Below, one piece after another: positions 51,570 to 60,165 of a stretch of DNA of 64,000 nt. Source of the DNA: Streptococcus varani (lineage in GTDB: Bacteria > Bacillota > Bacilli > Lactobacillales > Streptococcaceae); assembly GCF_001375655.1 (NCBI RefSeq), contig NZ_CTEN01000001.1, forward strand, positions 434,001 to 498,000, read 5' to 3'. A model generated the notes under the pieces. It saw nothing but the letters and a program-made list of their open reading frames with translations. It ran no database searches and had not been told where the DNA came from. The position numbers were made by a program, and so were the translations under genes. Each line of letters opens with the position of its first letter. Positions within the stretch are counted from its first letter, which is position 1.

Positions 51570-52847
51570 ATGAAACTACAAAAACCGAAAGGTACCCAGG
51601 ATATTCTTCCTATTGAAGCTGCCAAGTGGCAATATGTAGAAAACCTGGCCCGTGAAACTTTTAAAAAATACAATTATGGGGAAATCCGGACACCTATGTT
51701 TGAACACTATGAGGTGATTTCCCGCTCCGTTGGGGATACGACCGATATCGTGACCAAGGAAATGTATGATTTCTATGACAAGGGGGAGCGCCACATAACC
51801 CTGCGTCCAGAAGGGACTGCACCCGTTGTCCGTTCTTTTGTGGAAAACAAGCTCTTTGCACCTGAAGTGCAAAAACCAGTGAAGATGTATTACATCGGCT
51901 CTATGTTTCGCTATGAGCGTCCACAGGCTGGCCGATTGCGTGAGTTCCATCAGATTGGGGTAGAAGCCTTTGGTTCAAAAAATCCAGCAACAGACGTAGA
52001 AACTATTGCCATGGCCTATCAGCTTTTCAATGAGCTGGGTATCAAGAATGTCACTTTGCACCTCAATTCTTTGGGTAATCCTGAAAGTCGTGCAGCTTAC
52101 CGTCAAGCCTTGATTGATTACCTGACACCGATGAAAGAAAGTCTTTCTAAGGATAGCCAGCGCCGTTTGGAGGAAAATCCCCTTCGTGTCTTGGACTCTA
52201 AAGAGAAGGAAGACAAGCTGGCGGTGGAAAATGCACCGTCCATTTTGGACTACTTGGATGAGGCCTCCCAGGCTCACTTTGATCAAGTTCGTCAGATGTT
52301 GGAAGCTCTCCAGATTCCCTACATCATCAATACCAACATGGTCCGTGGTCTAGATTATTACAACCACACTATTTTTGAATTCATCACCAAGGTGGATCGG
52401 TCAGAGTTGACCATCTGTGCAGGTGGTCGCTATGATGGCTTGGTCGAGTACTTTGGCGGACCAGAGACACCAGGCTTTGGCTTTGGTCTTGGTTTGGAAC
52501 GTTTGCTCCTCATCTTGGAAAAACAGGGCATCCAGCTGCCAATTGAGATAGAGATGGACGTCTACATTGCCGTACTTGGTGATGCGACCAATCTTAAAGC
52601 TTTGGAGTTGGTACAAGCCCTTCGATCCCAAGGGTTCACTGCTGAACGAGATTATCTAGGCCGTAAAATAAAGGCTCAGTTCAAGTCAGCAGATAACTTC
52701 AAGGCCACAGCTGTGATTACCTTGGGTGAGAGCGAAGTGGAAGCTGGCCAAATTACCATTAAAAACAATACCACTCGTCAAGAAGTTGTAGCAAAATTTG
52801 AAACCATTCAAACAGATTTCAAAAGTATTTTAGAACAATTGAATTGA
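51570..52847 (+). CDS. hisS: Histidyl-tRNA synthetase
   Basis: A 425-residue class II synthetase that charges tRNA-His. Class II motif 1 is in [20 protein letters not shown] (given here as its start), motif 2 is [16 protein letters not shown], and the histidine-binding motifs are [13 protein letters not shown] and [10 protein letters not shown]. The anticodon-binding domain is residues 330-425. Start at [14 protein letters not shown], the canonical streptococcal start; the frame also opens 10 codons earlier. A strong terminator follows. Confidence 0.95.
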   Translation: MKLQKPKGTQDILPIEAAKWQYVENLARETFKKYNYGEIRTPMFEHYEVISRSVGDTTDIVTKEMYDFYDKGERHITLRPEGTAPVVRSFVENKLFAPEVQKPVKMYYIGSMFRYERPQAGRLREFHQIGVEAFGSKNPATDVETIAMAYQLFNELGIKNVTLHLNSLGNPESRAAYRQALIDYLTPMKESLSKDSQRRLEENPLRVLDSKEKEDKLAVENAPSILDYLDEASQAHFDQVRQMLEALQIPYIINTNMVRGLDYYNHTIFEFITKVDRSELTICAGGRYDGLVEYFGGPETPGFGFGLGLERLLLILEKQGIQLPIEIEMDVYIAVLGDATNLKALELVQALRSQGFTAERDYLGRKIKAQFKSADNFKATAVITLGESEVEAGQITIKNNTTRQEVVAKFETIQTDFKSILEQLN

Positions 52848-52876
52848 TGACTATGCTTCATAGGTGAAAATGTCCC

Positions 52877-52916
52877 CCCCAAGATTAGATTCGCAATCTA
52901 ATCTTGGGGTTCTTTT
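52877..52916 (+). terminator. Terminator after hisS
   Basis: CCCCAAGATTAGATT and AATCTAATCTTGGGG form a perfect 15-bp stem, then TTCTTTTCTTT. Confidence 0.9.
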
Positions 52917-52957
52917 CTTTATCAGTAAAAATTGAAATATTTGAGTATTATTACCTC

Positions 52958-53004
52958 TTGACAAATCTTTTAGTGAAGAATATAATGTAATTGAACGAAG
53001 TTCA
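52958..53004 (+). promoter_or_regulatory. tetR promoter with operator
   Basis: TTGACA (52958-52963), 17 bp, TATAAT (52981-52986) is a perfect consensus promoter. Just downstream is TGAACGAAGTTCA (52992-53004), a 5-3-5 palindrome. The same palindrome, with a different centre, occurs after the gene at 53704-53716. Strong self-repression by the TetR protein is predicted. Confidence 0.75.
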
Positions 53005-53105
53005 GTTTGGTTTTTAAAGAAAAATGTCAACTTGAGCTGAGTGTAAAAAACTGACTATATCTTGCTAATCATCATTTTAGTGTTTTATCAAATTGGAGGA
53101 TCTCT

Positions 53106-53669
53106 ATGAACACCCCTGTTACTTCGCGTGAAGCGATTCTAGCAACCTGTCGAAATCTAGTTTCGGAAAATGGGATTACTTCTATCAACATGCGGTCGGT
53201 AGCTCAGGTCTGTCAAGTTGCCTTAGGGTCCATCTACTATTATTTTTCATCAAAAAATGATCTCTTGATTGCAACCATTGAGTCTGTCTGGCAAGATATT
53301 TTTCAATTGGATGATGAGCTACCAGGCCAGTTAACTTTTCTAGAATATGTAAAACACTGCTTTCAACAGATTCAAGTTGGGATGACCAAGTATCCCAATT
53401 TTTTCACAATTCATACCATTAGTTTTTCAAACAAAGAGGATCAGCTTAAGGCTAGGCGCTCTATGGAAGCCTACTTTCAAAAAATTCGAACCAGTTTAAT
53501 CACTACCCTAGAAGCCGATGCATCAATTGATTCAAGTGTTTTTTCTGAAGAATTTAGTCGACAAGATTTGGTTGATTTTGTTCTCTCCAATATGATGACC
53601 ATCTTTCTCTTGAAACAAGGCAACACGAAGTTACTATTGGAGGCTATCCGTCGTATTATTGATTCCTAG
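53106..53669 (+). CDS. TetR-family transcriptional regulator
   Basis: A 187-residue TetR repressor. The N-terminal helix-turn-helix is INMRSVAQVCQVALGSIYYY (residues 24-43), followed by FSSKNDLLIATIES. The ligand-binding half (residues 60-187) has no match I can name. The leader between promoter and start is about 115 nt. Ribosome site ggagg. It is followed by its own terminator and then by a second operator that faces three membrane genes, which it very likely controlled before an IS982 inserted. Confidence 0.88.
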   Translation: MNTPVTSREAILATCRNLVSENGITSINMRSVAQVCQVALGSIYYYFSSKNDLLIATIESVWQDIFQLDDELPGQLTFLEYVKHCFQQIQVGMTKYPNFFTIHTISFSNKEDQLKARRSMEAYFQKIRTSLITTLEADASIDSSVFSEEFSRQDLVDFVLSNMMTIFLLKQGNTKLLLEAIRRIIDS

Positions 53670-53671
53670 TA

Positions 53672-53692
53672 GTCCATTTATGGACATTTTTT
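53672..53692 (+). terminator. Terminator after tetR
   Basis: GTCCAT and ATGGAC pair around TT, then ATTTTTT. Confidence 0.65.
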
Positions 53693-53703
53693 CTAAGTTA
53701 TAT

Positions 53704-53716
53704 TGAACATCGTTCA
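53704..53716 (+). promoter_or_regulatory. Second TetR operator
   Basis: TGAACATCGTTCA repeats the palindrome of the tetR promoter (TGAAC-3-GTTCA), with the same outer bases. It begins on the last base of TATATT (53699-53704), a possible -10. It stood before the membrane genes now lying past the IS982. Confidence 0.65.
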
Positions 53717-53815
53717 GTATCTAAAGTGTACAAGACTACAAGAACGGAACAGACTGAAAAAATTTCTGTTTTTACATAGTCTTTTACTCTATCACATTAA
53801 AAAAGAAAGAAGAAT

Positions 53816-54777
53816 ACCCGTGGTGCTAGTTAATTTTATAGTATGCAAAAAAAGCTCATTTGGTCTAAACTGTAAGTGACGAAACATACAGGAGGTAATC
53901 CAAATGAGCCACTTAAAGTATACTGCTAAATCTCATCATTTGCAATGGAGTTTACACCAATTATCACAAATTTGCCATCACTTTTATCAAAACTATTGTC
54001 CAGACTCCTTTAAACATCGGCGCAATGTTGGATTGGCAAAGGTTTCTGATGTGTCGCTCTTAGTTTTGCTCTTACTGCAAGCTGAGCTAGGTATCACCTC
54101 GCAAAGACATTTTTACAAAATTTGTCGCCTCTTTCCTTGTGGTAGATTACTAGAAAGAAGTCGATTTAATAGACGGTCGAGACAGTTAATTTGGTTAATC
54201 CAACTTATCCGAAAAGCTATGAATGATAGGATTAATCCCGATGACATTGCTATCATAGATAGCTTCTCAATGCTACTTTGCCAACCTGTCCGCAATCACA
54301 GAGCAAGTATTTTTAAAGGCAAGGCAGATATCGGCTACAATGCTTCTAAACATCTATGGTTTTATGGCTTTAAGGTCCATATGTTAGTAACCTTATCCGG
54401 CTACATTCTAAACTATGTTGTGACTGCTGCCTCTGTTCATGATATTAGAGCTGTTCATGACTTGATATCAGGATGCCAACAGTCTGTTATTCTAGCTGAC
54501 TTAGGCTACTTAAGCCATGAGCTTAAAGCCGATTTGGCGCAAGAAGGGTATGTCTTATGGACGCCCTTACGTCAAAACATGGTTGGAGCTAGGCGACATA
54601 ATCATTGGAAATTGATGGCGATGAGACGAACCATTGAAACACGATTTTCTGAGCTGGCCAGACTATTCGATATAGAACACACATTGGCAAGAGGGCTAAC
54701 TGGATTACAGTTAAGACTGGAACAAATCGTGCTTGCCTATAATTTAAGTTATTTTGAATTTAACTAGCACCACGGGT
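53816..54777 (+). mobile_element. IS982-family insertion sequence, complete
   Basis: 962 bp with perfect 18-bp inverted ends ACCCGTGGTGCTAGTTAA. An 8-bp target duplication AGAAGAAT flanks it (53808-53815 and 54778-54785), so it inserted recently and in one piece. It lies 15 bp before the start codon of the next membrane gene. Confidence 0.93.
53904..54767 (+). CDS. IS982-family transposase
   Basis: A 287-residue DDE transposase. The catalytic aspartates are in AIIDSFSMLLC and ILADLGYLS, and the glutamate in RRTIETRFSELARLF. YKICRLFPCGRLLERSRFNR is a hallmark of the IS982 group. Full length, within an intact element with target duplication, so it may be active. Ribosome site ggaggt. Confidence 0.93.
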   Translation: MSHLKYTAKSHHLQWSLHQLSQICHHFYQNYCPDSFKHRRNVGLAKVSDVSLLVLLLLQAELGITSQRHFYKICRLFPCGRLLERSRFNRRSRQLIWLIQLIRKAMNDRINPDDIAIIDSFSMLLCQPVRNHRASIFKGKADIGYNASKHLWFYGFKVHMLVTLSGYILNYVVTAASVHDIRAVHDLISGCQQSVILADLGYLSHELKADLAQEGYVLWTPLRQNMVGARRHNHWKLMAMRRTIETRFSELARLFDIEHTLARGLTGLQLRLEQIVLAYNLSYFEFN

Positions 54778-54790
54778 AGAAGAATATATC

Positions 54791-55453
54791 ATGCAAGCAA
54801 TAGTTGAAACCCTTTTTGATATGATTTATTTGTCCACAGTTACCTTTCTTGGTTTTAAAATGTTAAAAGAACATGGTGGCCGTAGGCAATATGCCCTGTA
54901 TGGTTTTATGGCACTTATCTTGGGATTTGGAGATGCTTTTCACCTGGTTCCAAGAGCAGTAGCTCTCTCTACAACAGGACTAGCAGATTATACAGCTGCT
55001 TTAGGTATAGGCAAACTAATTACCTCTATCACCATGACGTTTTTCTACGTGATTCTTTGCTATGTTTGGCGAGAACGCTATCAAGTTATGGGGCGACAGG
55101 GCTTGACCAAATGGGTCTGGATTTTAGCGACTACCCGTATGATCCTCTGTCTCATGCCACAAAATCAATGGATTAGTGCAACTCCACCGCTATCCTGGGG
55201 GATCTATCGCAATATTCCCTTTGCTATACTCGGTCTTTTGGTTACAGTCCTTTTCTATCAATTCGCTAAAAAGAGCGAGGATACAGCCTTTCGGAATCTT
55301 TGGCTGACCATTGTCCTTAGTTTTGGCTTTTATATTCCAGTTGTTCGTTTTGCGGATACCATTCCAATGATTGGGGTACTGGTGATCCCAAAAACCTGTG
55401 CCTATGTTTGGACAGTCTGGATTGGCTATAAGGCAATGAAAATTGGAAAATAA
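54791..55453 (+). CDS. Seven-helix membrane protein of unknown function
   Basis: A 220-residue membrane protein with about seven helices (near residues 5-22, 33-52, 65-95, 105-125, 135-160, 170-190 and 195-213). GDAFHLVPRAVAL (residues 48-60) is its most distinctive stretch. I do not recognise a family. An IS982 lies just before it, so its old promoter and TetR operator are now about 1 kb away, though the ribosome site region (gaagaat) was rebuilt by the target duplication. Two more membrane genes follow. Confidence 0.75.
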   Translation: MQAIVETLFDMIYLSTVTFLGFKMLKEHGGRRQYALYGFMALILGFGDAFHLVPRAVALSTTGLADYTAALGIGKLITSITMTFFYVILCYVWRERYQVMGRQGLTKWVWILATTRMILCLMPQNQWISATPPLSWGIYRNIPFAILGLLVTVLFYQFAKKSEDTAFRNLWLTIVLSFGFYIPVVRFADTIPMIGVLVIPKTCAYVWTVWIGYKAMKIGK

Positions 55454-55495
55454 TCAATTTATGTTATACTAATAAAAAAGGGGTTTCCCCAATTA

Positions 55496-55920
55496 ATGCT
55501 TAGAAGAAGAAAAAATATATCAATCTATCCCTCATCTATGCCATTGTTGCCCTGGTTTCTGGTGTCTTTTTCCGAGAATTTACGAAGCTAAATGGGTTTA
55601 CGGGTGTCACAAGTCTTGGGAAAGTTCATACACATCTCTTCATGCTCGGATTCTTTCTCTTCATAATTGTCGCTCTCTTTGCTCAAAACCATGATTTAGA
55701 AGACCAGAAAAGCTTCCGTCTCTTCATGAGGGTTCATAATATTGGATTACCTCTGGTAGCCTTGACCATGACGGTGCGTGGAGTGACACAGGTTTTAGAT
55801 ATGGACCTTTCGAGAGGGCTCAATGCGTCTATCTCTGGTGTGGCAGGTATTTCTCATATTTTAGTTGCAATTGAGATCATAAGTCTCCTTCTTGCCCTCA
55901 AAAAAGTGGTAAAGGATTAG
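55496..55920 (+). CDS. DUF2871 family membrane protein, frameshifted near its start
   Basis: The conserved protein reads YINLSLIYAIVALVSGVFFR, then EFTKLNGFTGVTSLGKVHTH and three more helices, and matches what I know of DUF2871. That frame has no start codon before 55642, where an internal ATG would drop the first helix and the HTH motif. An ATG at 55496 is one base out of frame. Adding one A to the A6 tract at 55510-55515 would join them (MLRRRKKYINLSL). So it is a recent indel, a slippage-controlled gene, or a start-codon loss. Confidence 0.6.
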
Positions 55921-55929
55921 GTTTTCTTT

Positions 55930-56352
55930 ATGAAAAATCTTAGGCTTAGGAAAAGAACGCTTCTAGCAGTGGCTGGGAGCGTTTGGCTGATTGCTGGTTT
56001 CAATGTCATAAAAATGGGCATTCAAGCTTATATTCATTTGGGAAATATTTCTCTCATTAACACACTGCTAAGTATCCTTATTTTCCTCGCTTTTGCGGCT
56101 CTCTTTTATAAGATGGCATGGAAGCACCAAAAAAGAATTCTATCCTATAAAGAAAGGAAAAGACCCTTCTGGGATTTCTTTGACCTCAAATCTTATTTGA
56201 TTATGGCCTTTATGATGGGAGGAGGCATCTGGTTGAGGACTTCGGGATTGGCGCCAATTTCTTTTATCGCTTTCTTTTATACGGGGCTTGGTTCTGCCTT
56301 GACTCTGGCAGGCATCCTTTTTTGGAAATTTTATTTGACATATCAGGGATAA
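55930..56352 (+). CDS. Four-helix membrane protein of unknown function
   Basis: A 140-residue protein with about four helices (near residues 12-32, 42-64, 90-105 and 112-135) and a basic cytoplasmic loop KHQKRILSYKERKR (residues 69-82). No family recognised. It follows the DUF2871 gene by 9 bp, the last of the three-gene unit once linked to TetR. Start MKNLRLRKRT has only a weak ribosome site (aggtttt). Confidence 0.7.
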   Translation: MKNLRLRKRTLLAVAGSVWLIAGFNVIKMGIQAYIHLGNISLINTLLSILIFLAFAALFYKMAWKHQKRILSYKERKRPFWDFFDLKSYLIMAFMMGGGIWLRTSGLAPISFIAFFYTGLGSALTLAGILFWKFYLTYQG

Positions 56353-56513
56353 TCCTGGTGTGTTTTATTTTTCAATAAAAATATGCAAAAATAAATGAAA
56401 ACCCTCGCAAGTTGTCTCTGGCTCTATTTTTAATTTGTGAAAGAAAAAAACTTTGAGAAAAAAATCACAATGTGTGATTAAAAATCGCATGGGAAAGGCT
56501 TTTTATAAATATC

Positions 56514-56608
56514 TTCACAATATATCAAAAAAATATTGTGAATCTTTTAACAAGCTCTTTACAAAGAAAAGAAAATAAGGTAGAATAGGATTGTGAAAAA
56601 GTTAACAA
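56514..56608 (+). promoter_or_regulatory. adhE promoter with Rex-type operators
   Basis: TTTACA (56558-56563), 17 bp, TAGAAT (56581-56586) form the promoter. TTGTGAATCTTTTAACAA (56536-56553) and TTGTGAAAAAGTTAACAA (56591-56608) fit the Rex operator TTGTGAAN4TTCACAA closely. The first overlaps a perfect 10-bp inverted repeat TTCACAATAT/ATATTGTGAA (56514-56543). NADH/NAD-dependent control by Rex is predicted. No gene lies in 56353-56651. Confidence 0.7.
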
Positions 56609-56651
56609 AAAGATTGTTGACAGGAAATCAAATTTTTGGAGGAAAAATCGA

Positions 56652-59300
56652 ATGGCTGATAAACAACTATCACCTGAAGAAAAAGTAGCAGCTGCACAAG
56701 CTCACGTTAATGAATTGGTGGAAAAGGGACTGGTTGCCCTTGATGAATTCCGCAAACTCAATCAAGAACAAGTTGATTATATCGTAGCAAAAGCTTCTGT
56801 TGCAGCCTTGGATGCACACGGTATCTTGGCAGCTCATGCTGTTGAAGAAACTGGCCGTGGTGTCTTCGAAGACAAAGCCACAAAAAACCTTTTCGCTTGT
56901 GAACACGTTGTCAACAACATGCGTGGTGTCAAAACGGTTGGTGTTATTGAAGATGATCCCATCACAGGTTTAACAAAAATTGCTGAGCCAGTTGGTGTCA
57001 TTTGTGGGGTTACTCCAACAACAAACCCAACCTCAACTGCAATCTTCAAGGCTTTAATTTCTTTGAAAACTCGTAATCCAATCGTATTTGGTTTCCACCC
57101 ATCCGCTCAAGAGTCTTCAGCTCATGCAGCACGTATCGTATATGAAGCAGCAGTAAAAGCTGGAGCACCTGAAAATTGTGTCCAATGGATTTCTGAACCA
57201 TCTATCGCAGCGACCAACGCTCTGATGAACCATGATGGCATCTCTACTATTCTCGCAACAGGTGGTAATGCTATGGTTCGTGCAGCTTACTCATGCGGGA
57301 AACCTGCTCTTGGTGTGGGTGCTGGTAACGTTCCTGCTTACATTGAAAAATCAGCTGACATCCGCCAAGCAGCTCACGATATCGTGATGTCTAAATCATT
57401 CGATAACGGTATGGTCTGTGCCTCTGAACAAGCAGTTATCATTGACAAAGAAATCTACAAAGAATTTGTTGAAGAATTTAAATCATACAAAACTTACTTC
57501 GTAAATAAAAAAGAAAAAGCTCTCCTTGAAGAATTCTGCTTTGGCGTAAAAGCCAACAGCAAAGATTGTGCTGGTGCAAAATTGAACGCTGATATCGTTG
57601 GGAAACCAGCAGCATGGATTGCAGAACAAGCTGGCTTCAAAGTTTCAGAAGGAACCAACATCTTAGCTGCAGAATGTGCTGAAGTTGGACCAAATGAGCC
57701 ATTGACTCGTGAAAAACTCTCTCCAGTTATCGCTGTATTGAAAGCGGATGATGTGGAAGATGGTCTTACAAAAGCTCGCCAAATGGTTGAGTTCAACGGC
57801 CTTGGTCACTCAGCAGCTATCCATACAAAAGATGAAGAATTGGCAAGACGTTTCGGTACAGAAATGAAAGCCATGCGTATCATCTGGAACTCACCATCTA
57901 CTTTCGGTGGTATTGGGGACGTTTACAACGCATTCATCCCATCATTGACACTTGGATGTGGTTCATATGGACGCAACTCAGTTGGTGATAACGTATCTGC
58001 TATCAACCTTCTTAACATCAAGAAAGTAGGGAAACGTAGAAATAATATGCAATGGTTTAAAGTTCCTTCAAAAATCTACTTCGAACGCAACTCTATCCAA
58101 TACCTTCAAACAGCAGAAGGCCTTGAGCGCGTTATGATCGTTACTGACAAATCTATCGAACGCCTTGGTTTTGTACAACGTGTGATCGACCAATTGAACG
58201 CTCGTTCTAACCGAGTGACTGTTCAAGTCTTCTCAGATGTTGAACCCGATCCAGACATCACAACTGTTGAACGCGGTGCCGAAGTGATGCGTGCTTTTGA
58301 GCCAGATACCATTATCGCACTGGGTGGTGGTTCACCAATGGATGCTGCGAAAGTAATGTGGCTCTTCTACGAACAACCAGAAATCGACTTCCGTGACCTT
58401 GTTCAAAAATTCATGGATATCCGTAAACGTGCCTTCAAATTCCCTGCACTTGGCCAAAAAGCGAAGTACATCGGTATTCCAACAACATCTGGTACAGGTT
58501 CTGAAGTAACTCCATTTGCCGTAATCTCTGATAAGAAAAACAACCGCAAATACCCATTGGCTGACTACTCATTGACACCAACCATCGCTATTGTTGACCC
58601 AGCCTTGGTAGAATCAGTTCCAGCCTTCATCGCAGCAGATACTGGTATGGACGTATTGACTCACGCAACAGAAGCCTATACATCTAACTTTGCCAACGAC
58701 TACACTGACGGTATTGCCCTTCAAACCATCAAATTGGTCTTCCAATACTTGGAAAAATCAGTCTTGACAGGTGACCCAGAAGCACGTGAAAAAATCCACA
58801 ATGCTTCTACAATGGCTGGTATGGCCTTTGCCAATGCCTTCCTCGGTATGAGCCACTCAATGGCCCATAAGATTGGTGGGGTACACCACACAGTTCATGG
58901 ACGTACAAACGCTATCTTGCTTCCATATGTTATCCGTTACAACGGTACTCGTCCATCTAAGACAACTACATGGCCTAAGTACAACTACTGGAAAGCAGAC
59001 GAGAAGTTCCAAGACATCGCTCGCATGCTTGGCTTGCCATGCTCCACACCAGAAGAAGCAGTAGAAGCTTACGCTAAAGCTGTTTACGAATTAGGTGTTA
59101 AAGTTGGTATCAAAATGAACTTTAAAGACCAAGGAATTGATGAGCAAACTTGGAAAGACAGCTTGCATGAAATTGCCCTTCTTGCATACGAAGATCAATG
59201 TTCACCAGCTAACCCACGCCTGCCAATGGTAGCGGACATGGAAGAAATCCTTGCCGATGCCTACCATGGTTATGAAAAACAACCAGGCCGTCGTAAATAA
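56652..59300 (+). CDS. adhE: Bifunctional acetaldehyde-CoA/alcohol dehydrogenase
   Basis: An 882-residue fusion that turns acetyl-CoA into ethanol in fermentation. The aldehyde dehydrogenase half (about residues 1-440) has GAGNVPAYIEKSAD and the catalytic cysteine in FDNGMVCASEQA. The iron-dependent alcohol dehydrogenase half (about 455-870) shows GGGSPMDAAKVMW, GTGSEVTPFAV and the metal ligands in HSMAHKIGG and HHTVHG. Full length with ribosome site ggagg. Codon use is that of a highly expressed gene (many AAC, GGT, CGT, TTC). Rex sites lie upstream. Confidence 0.96.
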   Translation: MADKQLSPEEKVAAAQAHVNELVEKGLVALDEFRKLNQEQVDYIVAKASVAALDAHGILAAHAVEETGRGVFEDKATKNLFACEHVVNNMRGVKTVGVIEDDPITGLTKIAEPVGVICGVTPTTNPTSTAIFKALISLKTRNPIVFGFHPSAQESSAHAARIVYEAAVKAGAPENCVQWISEPSIAATNALMNHDGISTILATGGNAMVRAAYSCGKPALGVGAGNVPAYIEKSADIRQAAHDIVMSKSFDNGMVCASEQAVIIDKEIYKEFVEEFKSYKTYFVNKKEKALLEEFCFGVKANSKDCAGAKLNADIVGKPAAWIAEQAGFKVSEGTNILAAECAEVGPNEPLTREKLSPVIAVLKADDVEDGLTKARQMVEFNGLGHSAAIHTKDEELARRFGTEMKAMRIIWNSPSTFGGIGDVYNAFIPSLTLGCGSYGRNSVGDNVSAINLLNIKKVGKRRNNMQWFKVPSKIYFERNSIQYLQTAEGLERVMIVTDKSIERLGFVQRVIDQLNARSNRVTVQVFSDVEPDPDITTVERGAEVMRAFEPDTIIALGGGSPMDAAKVMWLFYEQPEIDFRDLVQKFMDIRKRAFKFPALGQKAKYIGIPTTSGTGSEVTPFAVISDKKNNRKYPLADYSLTPTIAIVDPALVESVPAFIAADTGMDVLTHATEAYTSNFANDYTDGIALQTIKLVFQYLEKSVLTGDPEAREKIHNASTMAGMAFANAFLGMSHSMAHKIGGVHHTVHGRTNAILLPYVIRYNGTRPSKTTTWPKYNYWKADEKFQDIARMLGLPCSTPEEAVEAYAKAVYELGVKVGIKMNFKDQGIDEQTWKDSLHEIALLAYEDQCSPANPRLPMVADMEEILADAYHGYEKQPGRRK

Positions 59301-59421
59301 TATTAGGTACCAAACTACAGATAAGCGGATTCCCCTCTGCTAATTTGTGGCTCTAGTGGATGGAGAAAAATGATACAGTCAATGCTTTTCTTCATCTTAC
59401 TAGTGATAAGCGTTATCAGTT

Positions 59422-59452
59422 AACTCCACTCGAATGAGTGGGGTTTCTTTTT
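59422..59452 (+). terminator. Terminator after adhE
   Basis: CCACTC and GAGTGG flank GAAT, with TTTCTTTTT following. It is 120 bp after the adhE stop. Confidence 0.7.
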
Positions 59453-59456
59453 ACTA

Positions 59457-59485
59457 TTGAAGCGGTCCCTTAAGAATGATAAAAT
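59457..59485 (+). promoter_or_regulatory. Promoter of the PH-domain gene
   Basis: TTGAAG (59457-59462), 17 bp, TAAAAT (59480-59485), 35 bp before the start codon. Confidence 0.6.
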
Positions 59486-59519
59486 AAAGTTAAGTTTAAA
59501 AAACAAGGAGAAAAAGCAA

Positions 59520-59885
59520 ATGGCAGAACTAGCCCCCCTAACATGGACCTTCATCAAGGAATGTCCGATTCCAAATGACGTTGCCTCCCTCTTGTTACCT
59601 GGTGAAGAAGCAAAGGCAGCTTATGCGACGATCCGTGATAGTGCTATTTTTACAAATAAGCGCTTGATTGTCAGAGATGCTCAAGGGTTAACAGGGAAAA
59701 AAGTAGAAATTTATACCTTACCATATAGCTCGATTGTAATGTGGTCAACTGAAAATGCAGGAAGTTTCCTGGATTTTAATGCCGAAGTAGAACTCTGGAC
59801 CAAGGCAGGTCATATTAAGGTTAATCTGAAAAAGGGCGTAGATATCCGCAAGTTTGACCGATTGATTGCTGAAGCGATTTTATAA
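59520..59885 (+). CDS. Bacterial PH domain protein
   Basis: A 121-residue single-domain protein. The pattern FTNKRLIVRDAQGLTGKKVE, then YTLPYSSIVMWSTENAG and NAEVELWTKAGHIKVNLKKG is that of the bacterial pleckstrin-homology family (bPH_1, formerly DUF1696). Such proteins form rings and bind partners whose identity is mostly unknown. Start at MAELAPLTW with ribosome site aaggag; the frame extends upstream through the promoter. It is a single gene closed by a terminator. Confidence 0.85.
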   Translation: MAELAPLTWTFIKECPIPNDVASLLLPGEEAKAAYATIRDSAIFTNKRLIVRDAQGLTGKKVEIYTLPYSSIVMWSTENAGSFLDFNAEVELWTKAGHIKVNLKKGVDIRKFDRLIAEAIL

Positions 59886-59910
59886 AAGAATACAGACAAA
59901 AAATTGAAGG

Positions 59911-59937
59911 ACACTCTATAAATGGAGTGTTTTTTTG
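59911..59937 (+). terminator. Terminator after the PH-domain gene
   Basis: ACACTC and GAGTGT around a short loop, followed by TTTTTTT. Confidence 0.8.
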
Positions 59938-60165
59938 CGAAATGGATGAATTAATTTCTATATATATTCATAAGAGTGCTGAAATTCCAATAGAGAATAA
60001 AAAAGTACTGGTCAAATTAGTACATGTTTCATTTGAACTCTAAAAAATACTCTAGAGATTCTAAAAAAAGCTCATCTAATAAAGTGAATAGTGACAAGTT
60101 TTCTTTTCTGGAAGGTTTTATAATAACACTATAAACAATAAGAAAACAAAACGGAGGTCAGTAAC

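Noticed and set aside
52943-52950. Another RUP-like end (GAGTATTA) before tetR
   Set aside because: Only the 8-base end matches. The preceding TTTTGATTTTCAAA part is absent.
59942-60043. A 33-codon open frame between the PH-domain gene and the oxidoreductases
   Set aside because: It starts directly after a terminator, with no ribosome site and no recognisable sequence.
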